DNA of 64,000 nucleotides from Lachnospiraceae bacterium (GCA_910575255.1 CAJTEM010000006.1:44357-108356); one strand, 5' to 3'. Shown: positions 45,253-54,474, counted from the first letter of the stretch. Translations and numbers: made by a program. The notes: generated by a model not told the origin, from the sequence alone.

Positions 45253-46587
45253 ATGGGATTGGAGGCATGGGTACTGGGGGCCTTCCTGACGGCTCTGGCC
45301 GCATGCATAATTACAGGAACAGAGCTTTTGTATGCGTTGCTGTTCGGAATGTTCTGCTTTTCCTGGTATGCGGTAAAAAAAGGACGTACACCGGGAAACG
45401 TATTGAGATTATTGATGAGCGGCATGGCACGGGTAGGAAATATTATCATTATTTTTGTACTGATCGGCTGTCTGACTGCCAGCTGGCGGGTCAGTGGTAC
45501 AATTCCTTTTATCCTGTACCATTCTGTAGGTTTGATCGAACCAAAGTATTTTGTGTTGTGTACATTCCTCTTGTGCTGCATGATGTCATTTTTGACAGGC
45601 ACCTCTTTTGGCACCAGCAGTACTATGGGAGTCATTTGCATGATGATTTCCAACACAGCCGGACTGAATCCAATGCTGACGGCCGGATCCATTCTGTCCG
45701 GTGTTTTTTTTGGGGATCGCTGCTCGCCCATGTCTTCCAGCGCACTTCTGGTAAATTCCCTTACCGAAACGGATATTTACCGAAATATTAAGGGAATGGT
45801 GAAAACCAGCTGGGTTCCTTTTCTGATCACTTGTGTTCTTTACATAGCTTTGGCAGGAAACATAGCTGCAGAACCAGATCATACAGTGACAGCGCTGTTT
45901 GAAGAAAATTTTTCTCTTAGCTGGGTAACCGCAATGCCGGCGGTGTTGATGCTTTTGCTGGCCATTCTGCGGGTGGATGTAAAAATTGCCATGGGAGTCA
46001 GTATTATAGCAGCATCAGCAGCGGCAATCATGATTCAGGGAGTTGCACCAGGTGAGCTGATATATACATTGTGGACAGGAGGAATTTTTGAGGAGGGAAG
46101 CCGGTTGGCAGTACTGCTGAATGGAGGTGGGATTTCGTCCATGGTTGAGGTTGGCGCGATTGTGCTGATTTCAGCGTCTTACTCTGGAATTTTCTCGGTT
46201 ACACCACTTCTTTCCGGGGTAAAAGAAAATCTGAAGCAGACCTCTGTAAAATTAACTCCTTTTGGCACCGTGATTCTGACTTCGCTTCTTTCCTCAATGG
46301 TTAGCTGTAATCAGAGCCTGGGAACAATTTTGACCTGGCAGATTTGTGATGATCTTTATCAGGATAAAGAGGAATTGGCGATTGCTCTGGAAAATTCGGT
46401 AATATTAGTAGCGGCGTTAATCCCATGGGGGATTGCCGGCGCTGTGCCGGTAGCCACGATTGGAGCAGAAATAACCTGCCTGCCGGCTGCATTTTATCTG
46501 TACCTGGTTCCGGCATGGAATCTTTGGTTATCTGTCCGAAAACAAAAACCGGGGAGATCTCGCAGCAATGAGATAAGAATATCTTAA
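45253..46587 (+). CDS. NhaC-family Na+/H+ antiporter (MleN-like possible)
   Basis: The 444-residue membrane protein has around eleven hydrophobic helices and NhaC signatures LTGTSFGTSSTMGVICMMI and GVFFGDRCSPMSSSALLVNSLTETDIYRNI. The NhaC family includes Na+/H+ antiporters and malate/lactate antiporters such as MleN, so an organic-acid exchange role fits the island. The ATG at 45253 was chosen because AGGAGG directly abuts the ATG at 45247. It is co-oriented 57 bp after the ICL-family gene. Confidence 0.85.
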   Translation: MGLEAWVLGAFLTALAACIITGTELLYALLFGMFCFSWYAVKKGRTPGNVLRLLMSGMARVGNIIIIFVLIGCLTASWRVSGTIPFILYHSVGLIEPKYFVLCTFLLCCMMSFLTGTSFGTSSTMGVICMMISNTAGLNPMLTAGSILSGVFFGDRCSPMSSSALLVNSLTETDIYRNIKGMVKTSWVPFLITCVLYIALAGNIAAEPDHTVTALFEENFSLSWVTAMPAVLMLLLAILRVDVKIAMGVSIIAASAAAIMIQGVAPGELIYTLWTGGIFEEGSRLAVLLNGGGISSMVEVGAIVLISASYSGIFSVTPLLSGVKENLKQTSVKLTPFGTVILTSLLSSMVSCNQSLGTILTWQICDDLYQDKEELAIALENSVILVAALIPWGIAGAVPVATIGAEITCLPAAFYLYLVPAWNLWLSVRKQKPGRSRSNEIRIS

Positions 46588-46626
46588 GTTGAATTGTTTG
46601 ATTATCAAATAAATGGAGGAGATGTC

Positions 46627-46977
46627 ATGATAAGAAAAAGCAATGAAAAAGTAATGGTCAAAAAGCCCGCTCCCTTTCAGGGAGCAGGGGAGATTACTGT
46701 CCGCAGTCTGCTAAACGGTCCTGAGGAACTGAGTCAGAAAGGCCGTGTTTTTGGCCACACCACTGTCTGGCCCGGTTCTGAGATCGGTTATCATGTCCAT
46801 ACCGGCGACAGTGAAACTTACTACATTTTAAGCGGTACGGGACGTTATAATGATAATGGATCTATGGTCACTGTTACTGCAGGCGATGTAACCTATTGTG
46901 CGCCGGGAGAAGGACATGGACTTGCCAATATTGGTGATGAACCCATTGAAATGATTGCTCTGATTCTGTACGAATAG
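46627..46977 (+). CDS. Small single-domain cupin
   Basis: The 116-residue protein has both cupin motifs: GSEIGYHVHTGDSETYYILSG (HxH...E) and PGEGHGLANIGDEP, with a full set of likely metal ligands. GGAGGAG precedes the ATG at 46627; a longer frame beginning at a TTG lacks support. It may be an isomerase, a metal-dependent lyase or a small-molecule sensor. It is the last gene of the transporter operon before a strong terminator. Confidence 0.85.
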   Translation: MIRKSNEKVMVKKPAPFQGAGEITVRSLLNGPEELSQKGRVFGHTTVWPGSEIGYHVHTGDSETYYILSGTGRYNDNGSMVTVTAGDVTYCAPGEGHGLANIGDEPIEMIALILYE

Positions 46978-47003
46978 AATAATGTCTTAGCGCATGAATT
47001 TTT

Positions 47004-47050
47004 AAACTCCCCGGCCAGCAAGGAGACAGCCGAAGCCGGGGAGTTTTTGT
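47004..47050. terminator. Bidirectional terminator between cupin and acyl-CoA ligase genes
   Basis: A perfect 12-nt stem (47004-47015 with 47035-47046) is followed by TTTTT on the + strand and by AT-rich sequence on the minus strand. It separates convergent genes. Confidence 0.88.
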
Positions 47051-47125
47051 CGTGAGGCAGGGGAAACTTTGGTCTGCATTTGAGGCTGAAGGTAAGGATG
47101 AGTGCGCAGAAGGCCGGCTACTCAA

Positions 47126-48691
47126 CTAATGAGTATCCTCCTGTCCATACAGGCTGGTCACAATAGAAAGCATTACTTTGCCTACGGCATTTTTAGGGAT
47201 AGAGTCAATAAACTGGACATACATAGGAACCTTTATCGTGGGAAGATATTGTTTCAGAAAGGTAAGCAATTCGTCTTTTGTCAGTTCCATGCCAGGTTTT
47301 AAGACAACGAGGGCTTTTCCCACTTCCCCTCTTCTTCGATCCGGTACACCGATGACACAGGTATCATCAACAGCAGGATGATCGTATATATAGTTTTCTA
47401 TTTCGGAAGGGTATATGTTTTCACCGTTGCTGATAAATGTGTTCTTTTTTCTCCCGACCACATAAAAGAAACCATCCTGGTCAACCATTCCGATATCGCC
47501 GGTATGGATCCAGCCATCAGGCATAATATTGTGGGTTTCCTCCTCATTGTTCCAATAGCCGGAGAAAAGAAGGTTTCCCCGGAAGAGAAGCTCGCCCTGC
47601 TGTCCGGCCGGAACCTCAGAACCGGAACTATCGATGATTTTTGCCTCGTTATACGGCATTAGTTTTCCGCAGGAAGTACGTTTGCTTCGGATCTCATCCA
47701 GCGTCATAGAGGCCACCGGCATGGATAAGGTTCCGGGACTGGTTTCTGTCATGCCGTAACCATTGCAGAAGGTGATTCCTTTTTCCCAGTATCGTTCCAT
47801 GATATCAAGGGAAGGCGGTGCGGCGCCGCACCGGCACCATACCAATGATGAAAAATCGGCATACTGGAAGCCCGGATCATCCATAATTCTTCTATAGGTA
47901 GAAGGAACTCCCCAGATCAGAGAGATTTTTTCGCTGGCAATGATATGCATTAATACAGAGGGTATAAATTTTTTCATCAGGACAAAGCGCCCCCCTGCAT
48001 AGAGAACAGGCATTACCAGGGTGTTCCAGGTGGCGGTATGAAACATGGGAAGATAAGCGATCGTGCTGTCATTGCTGCTTAGATTCCAGGTGTTTTGCTG
48101 GCCTACCGAATTGAGAAACTGAGCACGGCAGGAGAGCTTGGCAGCCTTGGGAATACCAGTGGTTCCGCCTGTATGCATTAACAGAATGATGTCTTCCATA
48201 TTCAGATCCGTAAAATGGGGGCGGCTGTCGCAGTAATATTTCATGATCTGATGGTACAAATGAGGACCAAAGGGATTATCGTTTCCGTCCAGCAGTACAA
48301 AATGCTGCACCGAGATTTTGGCCTGTATGGCCTTTAGTTTGTTTTCGTATTCCTTTTCGTAGAATATCACTTTGGGCTGTTCGTTTTGAAGGAGAGAGGC
48401 AAGGTCATCCGGCATCAGATGAATGTTGTAGGATGTGGTGATCGCTCCTGTATAAATAGTAGAAAAGAACGTATCAACATAAACCATATCATTGCGTGAT
48501 AAAATAGCGACTCTGTCATTTTTGAGAATTTTTATTTCTTTTTTCAGAAAGTTTGCCAGTCTGTAGGAACGTATGGCAAGATCCTGATAGGTATAGCGAA
48601 TACCGGAATCATAATCATAGATAGCTTCTTTTGTGCCGTTGCGGTACATCTGCATACAAAAGAAGCTTTGCAGAATATTAAAATTGTCCAT
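47126..48691 (-). CDS. AMP-forming acyl-CoA synthetase/ligase
   Basis: The 521-residue class I adenylate-forming enzyme has the P-loop motif MHTGGTTGIPKAA, the A5 motif GYGMTETSPG, the hinge motif TGDIGMVDQDGFFYVVGRKK and a C-terminal catalytic lysine in PKNAVGKVML. It would activate a carboxylic acid to its CoA thioester with ATP. The ATG at 48691 has AAGGAG; the longer frame to 48739 does not. It is divergent from etfB across a 277-bp region with activator sites. It might prime the CoA pool needed by the CoA-transferase. The substrate is unknown. Confidence 0.9.
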   Translation of the reverse strand: MDNFNILQSFFCMQMYRNGTKEAIYDYDSGIRYTYQDLAIRSYRLANFLKKEIKILKNDRVAILSRNDMVYVDTFFSTIYTGAITTSYNIHLMPDDLASLLQNEQPKVIFYEKEYENKLKAIQAKISVQHFVLLDGNDNPFGPHLYHQIMKYYCDSRPHFTDLNMEDIILLMHTGGTTGIPKAAKLSCRAQFLNSVGQQNTWNLSSNDSTIAYLPMFHTATWNTLVMPVLYAGGRFVLMKKFIPSVLMHIIASEKISLIWGVPSTYRRIMDDPGFQYADFSSLVWCRCGAAPPSLDIMERYWEKGITFCNGYGMTETSPGTLSMPVASMTLDEIRSKRTSCGKLMPYNEAKIIDSSGSEVPAGQQGELLFRGNLLFSGYWNNEEETHNIMPDGWIHTGDIGMVDQDGFFYVVGRKKNTFISNGENIYPSEIENYIYDHPAVDDTCVIGVPDRRRGEVGKALVVLKPGMELTKDELLTFLKQYLPTIKVPMYVQFIDSIPKNAVGKVMLSIVTSLYGQEDTH

Positions 48692-48781
48692 AGTATACTC
48701 CTTTTTGTTTTTTACATTATCATAATAAGCAAGAATCATGCCATGTTTGAAAGCCGCAAAATGGTAAAAAGCAGAGAAGAA

Positions 48782-48832
48782 CGTGCAAACTCAACGAGTA
48801 TTGCACGTTTTTTGCACAATGCAGATTGCACG
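48782..48832. promoter_or_regulatory. Upstream activator sites (TTGCAC motifs) before etfB
   Basis: CGTGCAA (48782-48788) and TTGCACG (48801-48807) form an inverted pair. Further TTGCACA (48812-48818) and TTGCACG (48826-48832) follow. The cluster lies 60-110 bp upstream of the -24/-12 promoter, the usual distance for a sigma54 enhancer. The same motif recurs at 53198-53239. Confidence 0.65.
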
Positions 48833-48890
48833 AGGATTGAAAAGAAGAGATATCAGACAGAGAAGTACTGCCGGCAGCGGAGTTCTTGAC

Positions 48891-48906
48891 TGGCATGAAA
48901 GTTGCT
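48891..48906 (+). promoter_or_regulatory. Sigma54 (-24/-12) promoter of etfBA-activase operon
   Basis: TGGCAT-N5-TTGCT with GG at 48892-48893 and GC at 48904-48905, exactly 10 bp apart, matches the TGGCAC-N5-TTGCW consensus with one difference. It lies about 62 bp upstream of etfB. Confidence 0.8.
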
Positions 48907-48968
48907 ATATAACTGTTTGAGATGCTTTCTGCATAGATAGGAAAATATTAAGAAAAGGAGTCTGCAGA

Positions 48969-49769
48969 GTGAATATTTTAGTGTGTGTGAAGCAAGTGCC
49001 AGATACCACAGAGATTAGAATTGATCCGGTTACCAATACATTGATTCGGGCCGGGGTTCCCAGCATTGTAAATCCCTTTGACGGGTATGCACTGGAAATG
49101 GCCGTTCGCTTAAAAGAAGCGGCAGGAGGAAACGTATCTGTTATTTCTATGGGGCCGGAACAGGCGAAGAACGCTTTGAAAGCTTGTATGGCAGTAGGAG
49201 CCGATGCGGCATACCTTGTCAGTGACCGGGCATTCGGAGGATCGGATACTTTGGCAACCAGTTACATTCTTTCCTGCGCAATTAAAAAGATTGAGAAGGA
49301 TAAGGGGGATCCTTTTGACATCATTTTTTGCGGAAAGCAGGCAATTGACGGAGATACCGGTCAGGTAGGCCCTTCACTGGCGGAACATTTAGGCTATCCG
49401 CGAGTCACTTATGTAACAGATGCCAGGTGGAAAGAGGATCATCTGGAGGTAAAAAGGGAGGCAGACAATGGCTTTGACAGATTGAGATGTCCGGAAACAG
49501 TACTTCTGACGGTGTCCAAGACTCCCTATGAGCCGAGATATGCCAATATTAAGTCAAAAATGGCAGCAAACCGGGCACAGATATCAATCATTACAGCAGC
49601 AGATATGGAGATTGATTTAAAAAGAGCCGGACTTAAGGGGTCACCGACAAAAGTTAAAAGGACATTTACACCGGTCCATAATAAGCAGGGAATAAAAATT
49701 CAGGAAAAGAGTCAGGAACGAGCTGTTAAGAGACTGATACAACTGATGACAGAGGCAAAACTGGTTTAA
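48969..49769 (+). CDS. etfB: Electron transfer flavoprotein, beta subunit
   Basis: The 266-residue EtfB starts MNILVCVKQVPDTTEIRIDPVTNTLIRAGVPSIVNPFDGYALE and has the family signature region around IIFCGKQAIDGDTGQVGPSLAEHLGYP and SKTPYEPRYANIKSKMAANR. With EtfA it carries electrons to or from the acyl-CoA dehydrogenase of the next operon. GTG start with AAAAGGAG 8 nt upstream. It is preceded by a sigma54 promoter. Whether the complex bifurcates electrons cannot be judged by eye. Confidence 0.94.
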   Translation: MNILVCVKQVPDTTEIRIDPVTNTLIRAGVPSIVNPFDGYALEMAVRLKEAAGGNVSVISMGPEQAKNALKACMAVGADAAYLVSDRAFGGSDTLATSYILSCAIKKIEKDKGDPFDIIFCGKQAIDGDTGQVGPSLAEHLGYPRVTYVTDARWKEDHLEVKREADNGFDRLRCPETVLLTVSKTPYEPRYANIKSKMAANRAQISIITAADMEIDLKRAGLKGSPTKVKRTFTPVHNKQGIKIQEKSQERAVKRLIQLMTEAKLV

Positions 49770-49792
49770 GAAGTAAGGAGGGAACCTGTAGT

Positions 49793-50818
49793 ATGTGTGA
49801 GAATACTCGTGATGTGTGGGTATATATTGAAACGGAAGAAGGAAAAGCGAAGGCTGTCGGGTATGAGCTTCTGACGCCGGGACGGCTTCTGGCTGATAAA
49901 ATGAGAGTCCGTCTGGTAGCCGTGGTGATTGGAGATCAGGTGGAGAAAATTGCAAAAAAGGCGATTGAATATGGGGCGGATCAGGCGATTGTCCTGGATG
50001 CTCCTGAATATAAGGTTTATAATACGGATGTGTTTGGAGATGCAATGACAGCCTTGATTAAGAAATATCATCCGGAAGGGATTTTGATTGGGGCAACGAA
50101 TAATGGACGCGATCTGGGACCATGTGTATCTTGCCGCATCCGGACAGGGTTAACGGCAGATTGTACAGGGATTGATCTGGATGAAGAAAGCGGAAATATT
50201 GCATGGACCAGACCGGCATTTGGAGGGAATCTGATGGCAGTGATACTTTGTCCCGATACCCGTCCGCAGATGGGAACGGTAAGGCCCGGAGTATTCAAAA
50301 GGCCGGTATCAGACGAATCGAGGTCAGGAGAAGTGATTCACGAAACGGTTCAGGTACGGACAAACCGCATTCAGCTGATAGAGCATGTGCGGGAGATGGC
50401 AGAGAGTGTGAAGCTGGATGAGGCGGAAGTTATCGTAGCCGGCGGCAATGGCCTGGGGAGCAGGGATAATTTCTGCTATATACAGGAGTTGGCCCAGGTT
50501 CTGGACGGTGCGGTAGGAGCATCGAGAGCAGCGGTAGATAACGGCTGGATTTCCCATGCGCATCAGGTCGGACAGACGGGAAAGACGGTTTCTCCCAGAC
50601 TCTATATTGCCTGCGGAATCTCAGGGGCTATCCAGCATATAGCCGGAATGTCAGAATCTGATACGATCATTGCAGTGAACAAAGATCCGGATGCACCTAT
50701 CTTTTCTGTTGCGGATTATGGAATAGTGGGAGATTTAAAAGAGGTGCTGCCGATAATGACAGCAGAATTTAAGAGAATGAAGACAGGAGAGCAGACGGAT
50801 GATAACCATGGGGATTGA
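49793..50818 (+). CDS. etfA: Electron transfer flavoprotein, alpha subunit
   Basis: The 341-residue EtfA has an N-terminal domain (VWVYIETEEGKAKAVGYELLTPGRLLADKM) and the C-terminal FAD-binding signature (AAVDNGWISHAHQVGQTGKTVSPRLYIACGISGAIQH...DPDAPIFSVADYGIVGDLKEVLP). AAGGAGG precedes the ATG. It overlaps the activase gene by 20 nt, so the three genes are translationally linked. Confidence 0.94.
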   Translation: MCENTRDVWVYIETEEGKAKAVGYELLTPGRLLADKMRVRLVAVVIGDQVEKIAKKAIEYGADQAIVLDAPEYKVYNTDVFGDAMTALIKKYHPEGILIGATNNGRDLGPCVSCRIRTGLTADCTGIDLDEESGNIAWTRPAFGGNLMAVILCPDTRPQMGTVRPGVFKRPVSDESRSGEVIHETVQVRTNRIQLIEHVREMAESVKLDEAEVIVAGGNGLGSRDNFCYIQELAQVLDGAVGASRAAVDNGWISHAHQVGQTGKTVSPRLYIACGISGAIQHIAGMSESDTIIAVNKDPDAPIFSVADYGIVGDLKEVLPIMTAEFKRMKTGEQTDDNHGD

Positions 50819-51575
50819 TATTGGATCTGCTGCTTCAAAGGCTGTGATTATGGAAGACGGGGTCCGGATACTGGCAAAAGGAGTGAGATCCTTTGGCATT
50901 GGGACGTCGGGACCCGTAGAGGTATACGAAACAGTGCTGAAAAAAGCGGGCGTTGCAAGAGAGAAAATTGACTGCCTGATGGCGACCGGATATGGCAGGA
51001 CGGGTTTTGCAGAGGCGGACTGTCAGGCCAGTGAACTAAGCTGCCACGGAAAAGGAATGAGCTTTCTTATTCCTGGGATCCGCACTGTGATTGACATAGG
51101 GGGGCAGGATGCCAAGGTCATGGAGATTAACGAGAGAGGCGCTCTTTTAAAATTTGTTATGAATGATAAATGTGCGGCAGGAACCGGACGATTTCTGGAG
51201 GTAATGGCAAAGGTACTTGGCATGAATGTGGAAATGCTGGGAGAGGTATCCCGTGGCTCGGCAAAAGAGCTGAATATCAGTAATGTATGTACGGTATTTG
51301 CGGAATCCGAGGTAATCTCCCACCTGGCGTCTCAGGAGACGGTTCCGGATGTCGTGGCAGGAATCCACAGGTCTGTGGCAAAGAGAGTGGTTGGCCTGGG
51401 CAGCCGGATAGGATTTAAGCCCGATATTGCCATAAGCGGCGGAGTAGCGCTGAATGAAGGTGTGGTTTATGCCATAGAAAAGGAGATAAAATGCCGGATA
51501 CGGACACATCCGGATGCCCAGCTTGCGGGAGCCTGCGGCGCAGCGATATTAGCATACGAAAAGACGGCAAAATAA
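50799..51575 (+). CDS. 2-hydroxyacyl-CoA dehydratase activase (HgdC/FldI-like)
   Basis: The 258-residue ASKHA-fold ATPase has MGIDIGSAASKAVIMEDG, MATGYGR, VIDIGGQDAKVM and NDKCAAGTGRFLEVMAKVLG. Cys125 and Cys164 (ISNVCTVFAESEVIS) correspond in spacing to the two cysteines per subunit that hold the bridging [4Fe-4S] cluster in HgdC. It injects a high-energy electron into the dehydratase at the cost of ATP. The matching dehydratase subunits are encoded 5.5 kb downstream. The ATG at 50799 was kept because GGAG lies 8 nt upstream; an ATG at 50808 is also possible. Confidence 0.93.
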   Translation: MITMGIDIGSAASKAVIMEDGVRILAKGVRSFGIGTSGPVEVYETVLKKAGVAREKIDCLMATGYGRTGFAEADCQASELSCHGKGMSFLIPGIRTVIDIGGQDAKVMEINERGALLKFVMNDKCAAGTGRFLEVMAKVLGMNVEMLGEVSRGSAKELNISNVCTVFAESEVISHLASQETVPDVVAGIHRSVAKRVVGLGSRIGFKPDIAISGGVALNEGVVYAIEKEIKCRIRTHPDAQLAGACGAAILAYEKTAK

Positions 51576-51592
51576 TGCCGTCTTTTTTTACA
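51559..51592. terminator. Terminator overlapping the ends of activase and regulator genes
   Basis: An 11-nt perfect stem (51559-51569 with 51576-51586) is followed by a T-tract on the + strand. It contains the activase stop codon and reaches the stop of the convergent regulator gene. Confidence 0.85.
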
Positions 51593-53048
51593 GAAGATCG
51601 TATTTCTTAAGCTTATACTGAAGAGTCCTTCTGGAAATATTCAGATAATCGGCGGTGCGCTCCCGATGATTGCCGTTAATCCGTAATGCTTCAAGAATCA
51701 CCGCTTTTTCCTGAGCCGCGTTTTGTCCGCGGAAAAGGCGGGCGGAAGGAAGCGGATCCTTTTTCGGGACGGGATCTGCAGCCGGATGGAAAGCGGGAGA
51801 AGGATCTGCCGGAGAACCGATGGGAAGTCCGGTAGGAATACTGGGAGGATTCTCTTTTGCCGCCGTTTTGGGAGGCAGTTCCGTTGCGGATGAGGGGGCG
51901 TTCGCGATAGACAGCAGGGTATCTTCAGGTCCCATGATAACGAGACGCTCTACAAAATTTTTCAATTCCCTTACATTGCCGGGCCAGCTATAGGCCAGCA
52001 TTTCGCTGTAAAGCTGGGGAGAGAAATAACGTTGCCGGCTGTACTTTTCCTGGAAACTTTTTTCATATATCCGTGCCAGAGGGATAATATCCTCTGTGCG
52101 GTTGCGGAGAGCGGGAATATGGAAGGTAAGGACGTTGATTCGGTAATATAAATCAAGACGAAAATTTTTGTCCTTTACGCATTGGAGAAGATCCATATTG
52201 GTGGCAACAATTAACCGGAAATTCACAGGTTTTGTTTTGACGGCGCCGATCCGTTTTACGGTTTTTGTTTCGAGAGTCCGCAAAAGCTTTCCCTGAAGGT
52301 CTAAAGGCAGGGAGTTGATCTCGTCAAGGAACAGGGTGCTGCCGTCAGCACTTTCAATTAATCCCGATTTGCTTTGACTGGCGCCGGTGAAGCTTCCCTT
52401 TTCATAGCCAAAGAGCTCAGCTTCCATGAGAGAGCCGGGGAGAGCGGCACAATCAACGACAACCAGATCCTTATTCTTCCGCTTGCTGGAGGCATGGATG
52501 AATTTGGCCAGGACATCTTTTCCGGTACCGGTTTCACCGGTAATCAAAACCGTTGCATCGGTATCAGCCACTTCTTTTGCTTTGGAGTACAAAGCTCTCA
52601 TGGACGGGCTTTCTGCTATGATCGGATTGTCACCGATCCGAAAGGGAATATTCTCCTCTGAGGCAGTGGAACCAGACTGAATAAAAGTATCCAGCCTTTT
52701 GTAATAGGCAATATAATTCTTCAGAGTGTGGGACTCATCAAAAATCGGGTATACGGTTACCAGCTGCTTGCACAGGACAGAGCCATCGGGAGCCATTACG
52801 GTCTGCACGTCAGAAACAGGGATTTGCTTTTGGCGCACAACATCCAGGATACATTTATCAATCAGGCTGTTGTCCAGCAGATCAAAGCAGGTTAAGGATT
52901 CATAGAAGGATCGGTTTACATTGCGTATTCCCAAGAAGGAGTCATTCATGTATAAGAATTTACCCTTGTGGTCAAATACACAAATCCCCATATTGCTCAT
53001 ATCGTCATGAAATTGTGAGGGAAAAAAGCTATCGTCTTTGAAAGGCAT
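51588..53048 (-). CDS. Sigma54-dependent transcriptional activator (PAS-AAA-Fis)
   Basis: The 486-residue protein has an N-terminal PAS-like sensor (MGICVFDHKGKFLYMNDSFLGI, ~25-130) and an AAA+ domain with Walker A GETGTGKD, GYEKGSFTGA (the sigma54-contact GAFTGA loop with Ser for Ala) and Walker B LFLDEINSL. A Pro/Ala-rich linker and a C-terminal Fis-type helix-turn-helix follow (NGNHRERTADYLNISRRTLQYKLKKYDLL). The ATG at 53048 is preferred to a GTG at 53060 that nearly touches AAGGAG. It lies between two operons that start at sigma54 promoters and is almost certainly their activator; the PAS domain may sense a pathway metabolite. Confidence 0.93.
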   Translation of the reverse strand: MPFKDDSFFPSQFHDDMSNMGICVFDHKGKFLYMNDSFLGIRNVNRSFYESLTCFDLLDNSLIDKCILDVVRQKQIPVSDVQTVMAPDGSVLCKQLVTVYPIFDESHTLKNYIAYYKRLDTFIQSGSTASEENIPFRIGDNPIIAESPSMRALYSKAKEVADTDATVLITGETGTGKDVLAKFIHASSKRKNKDLVVVDCAALPGSLMEAELFGYEKGSFTGASQSKSGLIESADGSTLFLDEINSLPLDLQGKLLRTLETKTVKRIGAVKTKPVNFRLIVATNMDLLQCVKDKNFRLDLYYRINVLTFHIPALRNRTEDIIPLARIYEKSFQEKYSRQRYFSPQLYSEMLAYSWPGNVRELKNFVERLVIMGPEDTLLSIANAPSSATELPPKTAAKENPPSIPTGLPIGSPADPSPAFHPAADPVPKKDPLPSARLFRGQNAAQEKAVILEALRINGNHRERTADYLNISRRTLQYKLKKYDLL

Positions 53049-53197
53049 GAGTCTCTGCACTCCTTACATCTGAATTTTCAATCGGTTGATAAACTACCCA
53101 ATTATTATAACGTTAAAAGCAGCAAAATGCAAACCCCTTACAAGTGCTAAGATGCAATCAGTCCGGTGCAGGAAAGAAGACGGTCAGATAAAGAAAA

Positions 53198-53239
53198 TTG
53201 CACATGTGCAAATCAATGGTTTTGCACATATATTTGTGC
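53198..53239. promoter_or_regulatory. Upstream activator sites before the acyl-CoA dehydrogenase operon
   Basis: A perfect palindrome TTGCACATGTGCAA (53198-53211) is followed by GCACA (53224-53228) and TGTGC (53235-53239). They lie 40-80 bp upstream of the -24/-12 promoter and match the TTGCAC motifs before etfB. Confidence 0.7.
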
Positions 53240-53279
53240 TTTTTCTGCATTAACCGTTGCCGGAGATTCATTTTCGGTT

Positions 53280-53295
53280 TGGCATATAAATTGCA
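53280..53295 (+). promoter_or_regulatory. Sigma54 (-24/-12) promoter of the dehydratase operon
   Basis: TGGCAT-N5-TTGCA with GG at 53281-53282 and GC at 53293-53294, 10 bp apart. It is nearly identical to the promoter before etfB and lies 34 bp upstream of the acyl-CoA dehydrogenase start. Confidence 0.85.
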
Positions 53296-53328
53296 CAATA
53301 TAAGGATAAAGGAAAGATGGAGGTTATT

Positions 53329-54474
53329 ATGCACAACTATTACTTACTGACGGAAGAAGAGAAGGATTTGCAGTTGATGGTTCGTGAATTTATGGAAAAG
53401 GAGGTGGCTCCCGGCCTGGGAGAATATGATGAAAAAAACTATATGCCAGACGAAATCGTGCAGATGGGGATTGAAATGGGACTCCACTGTATGAATATTC
53501 CGGAAGAATATGGGGGCATGGGATTATCGGCAAAGGCGATGTCTGTGATCCGGGAAGAGATCGGAAAGGTGGATGCAGGATTTTCCGTTACCATGGGGAA
53601 TAACTGTCTCGGGGTTACCCCGACTATGATATTTGGGACAGAGGAACAGAAAAAATATGTAGCGGATATCGTAGTGCCGGGAGGATTTAACCCGTTTTGC
53701 CTGACAGAACCACAGGCAGGCTCTGATGCGACGGCAATCCGCACCACGGCCAAAAAGGACGGCAGTGACTATATAATCAATGGAAGAAAATGCTTTATCA
53801 CGAATGGGGACAGGGGCAATATCTATATTGTATTTGCTTATACAGACCGGGAGAAGGGAATCAACGGCGGAATGTCAGCATTCCTGGTGGAACGCAATCT
53901 TCCGGGAGTATCCGTGGGAAAACATGAGAATAAGATGGGACTTCGTACAAACAGTACCTGTGATGTGATTTTTGAGGATGTGCGGGTTTCAAAGAGCAGT
54001 CTGGTAGGAGAAGAGGGAAAAGGATACCAGATTGCAATGAAAACTCTGGAACGGTCAAGGCCGTTAGGTTCCGCAACCTCTGTGGGCATTTGCCAGTCTG
54101 TCATTGATCTCTGCATCCGATACGCCCGGGATCGGGTCGTCTTTGGAAAGCCATTGGCAGCGAAACAGGCAATCAAATTTATGGTGGCTGATATGGAGAT
54201 TCAGACGCAGGCGGCCCGCCAGATGGTTATGTATGCTTCCGATCTGATTGACAATGGAATCTACGACGGAACCGTAGGCTCCTGCGTAAAGGCATTTTGT
54301 TCCGATACGGCAATGAAGGTTACTACGGACGGGGTACAGATTTTCGGCGGTTACGGTTATTCAAAAGAGTATCCGATGGAAAAGAAAATGAGAGACGCGA
54401 AGCTGTTTCAGATTTTTGAAGGAACGAATCAGATTCAAAGGGTTGTCATCAGCGGAAATCTGTTTAAGAGATAA
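53329..54474 (+). CDS. Acyl-CoA dehydrogenase (short/medium-chain type)
   Basis: The 381-residue flavoenzyme has the family signatures CLTEPQAGSDATAIRTTAKKDG and GGYGYSKEYPMEKKMRDAKLFQIFEGTNQIQR; the Glu of FEGTNQ is the expected catalytic base. With EtfAB it would act in reverse as an enoyl-CoA reductase, as AcdA does in reductive Stickland metabolism. GGAGG lies 5 nt before the ATG at 53329; the frame upstream to 53317 lacks a site. First gene of the sigma54-driven operon. Confidence 0.94.
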   Translation: MHNYYLLTEEEKDLQLMVREFMEKEVAPGLGEYDEKNYMPDEIVQMGIEMGLHCMNIPEEYGGMGLSAKAMSVIREEIGKVDAGFSVTMGNNCLGVTPTMIFGTEEQKKYVADIVVPGGFNPFCLTEPQAGSDATAIRTTAKKDGSDYIINGRKCFITNGDRGNIYIVFAYTDREKGINGGMSAFLVERNLPGVSVGKHENKMGLRTNSTCDVIFEDVRVSKSSLVGEEGKGYQIAMKTLERSRPLGSATSVGICQSVIDLCIRYARDRVVFGKPLAAKQAIKFMVADMEIQTQAARQMVMYASDLIDNGIYDGTVGSCVKAFCSDTAMKVTTDGVQIFGGYGYSKEYPMEKKMRDAKLFQIFEGTNQIQRVVISGNLFKR

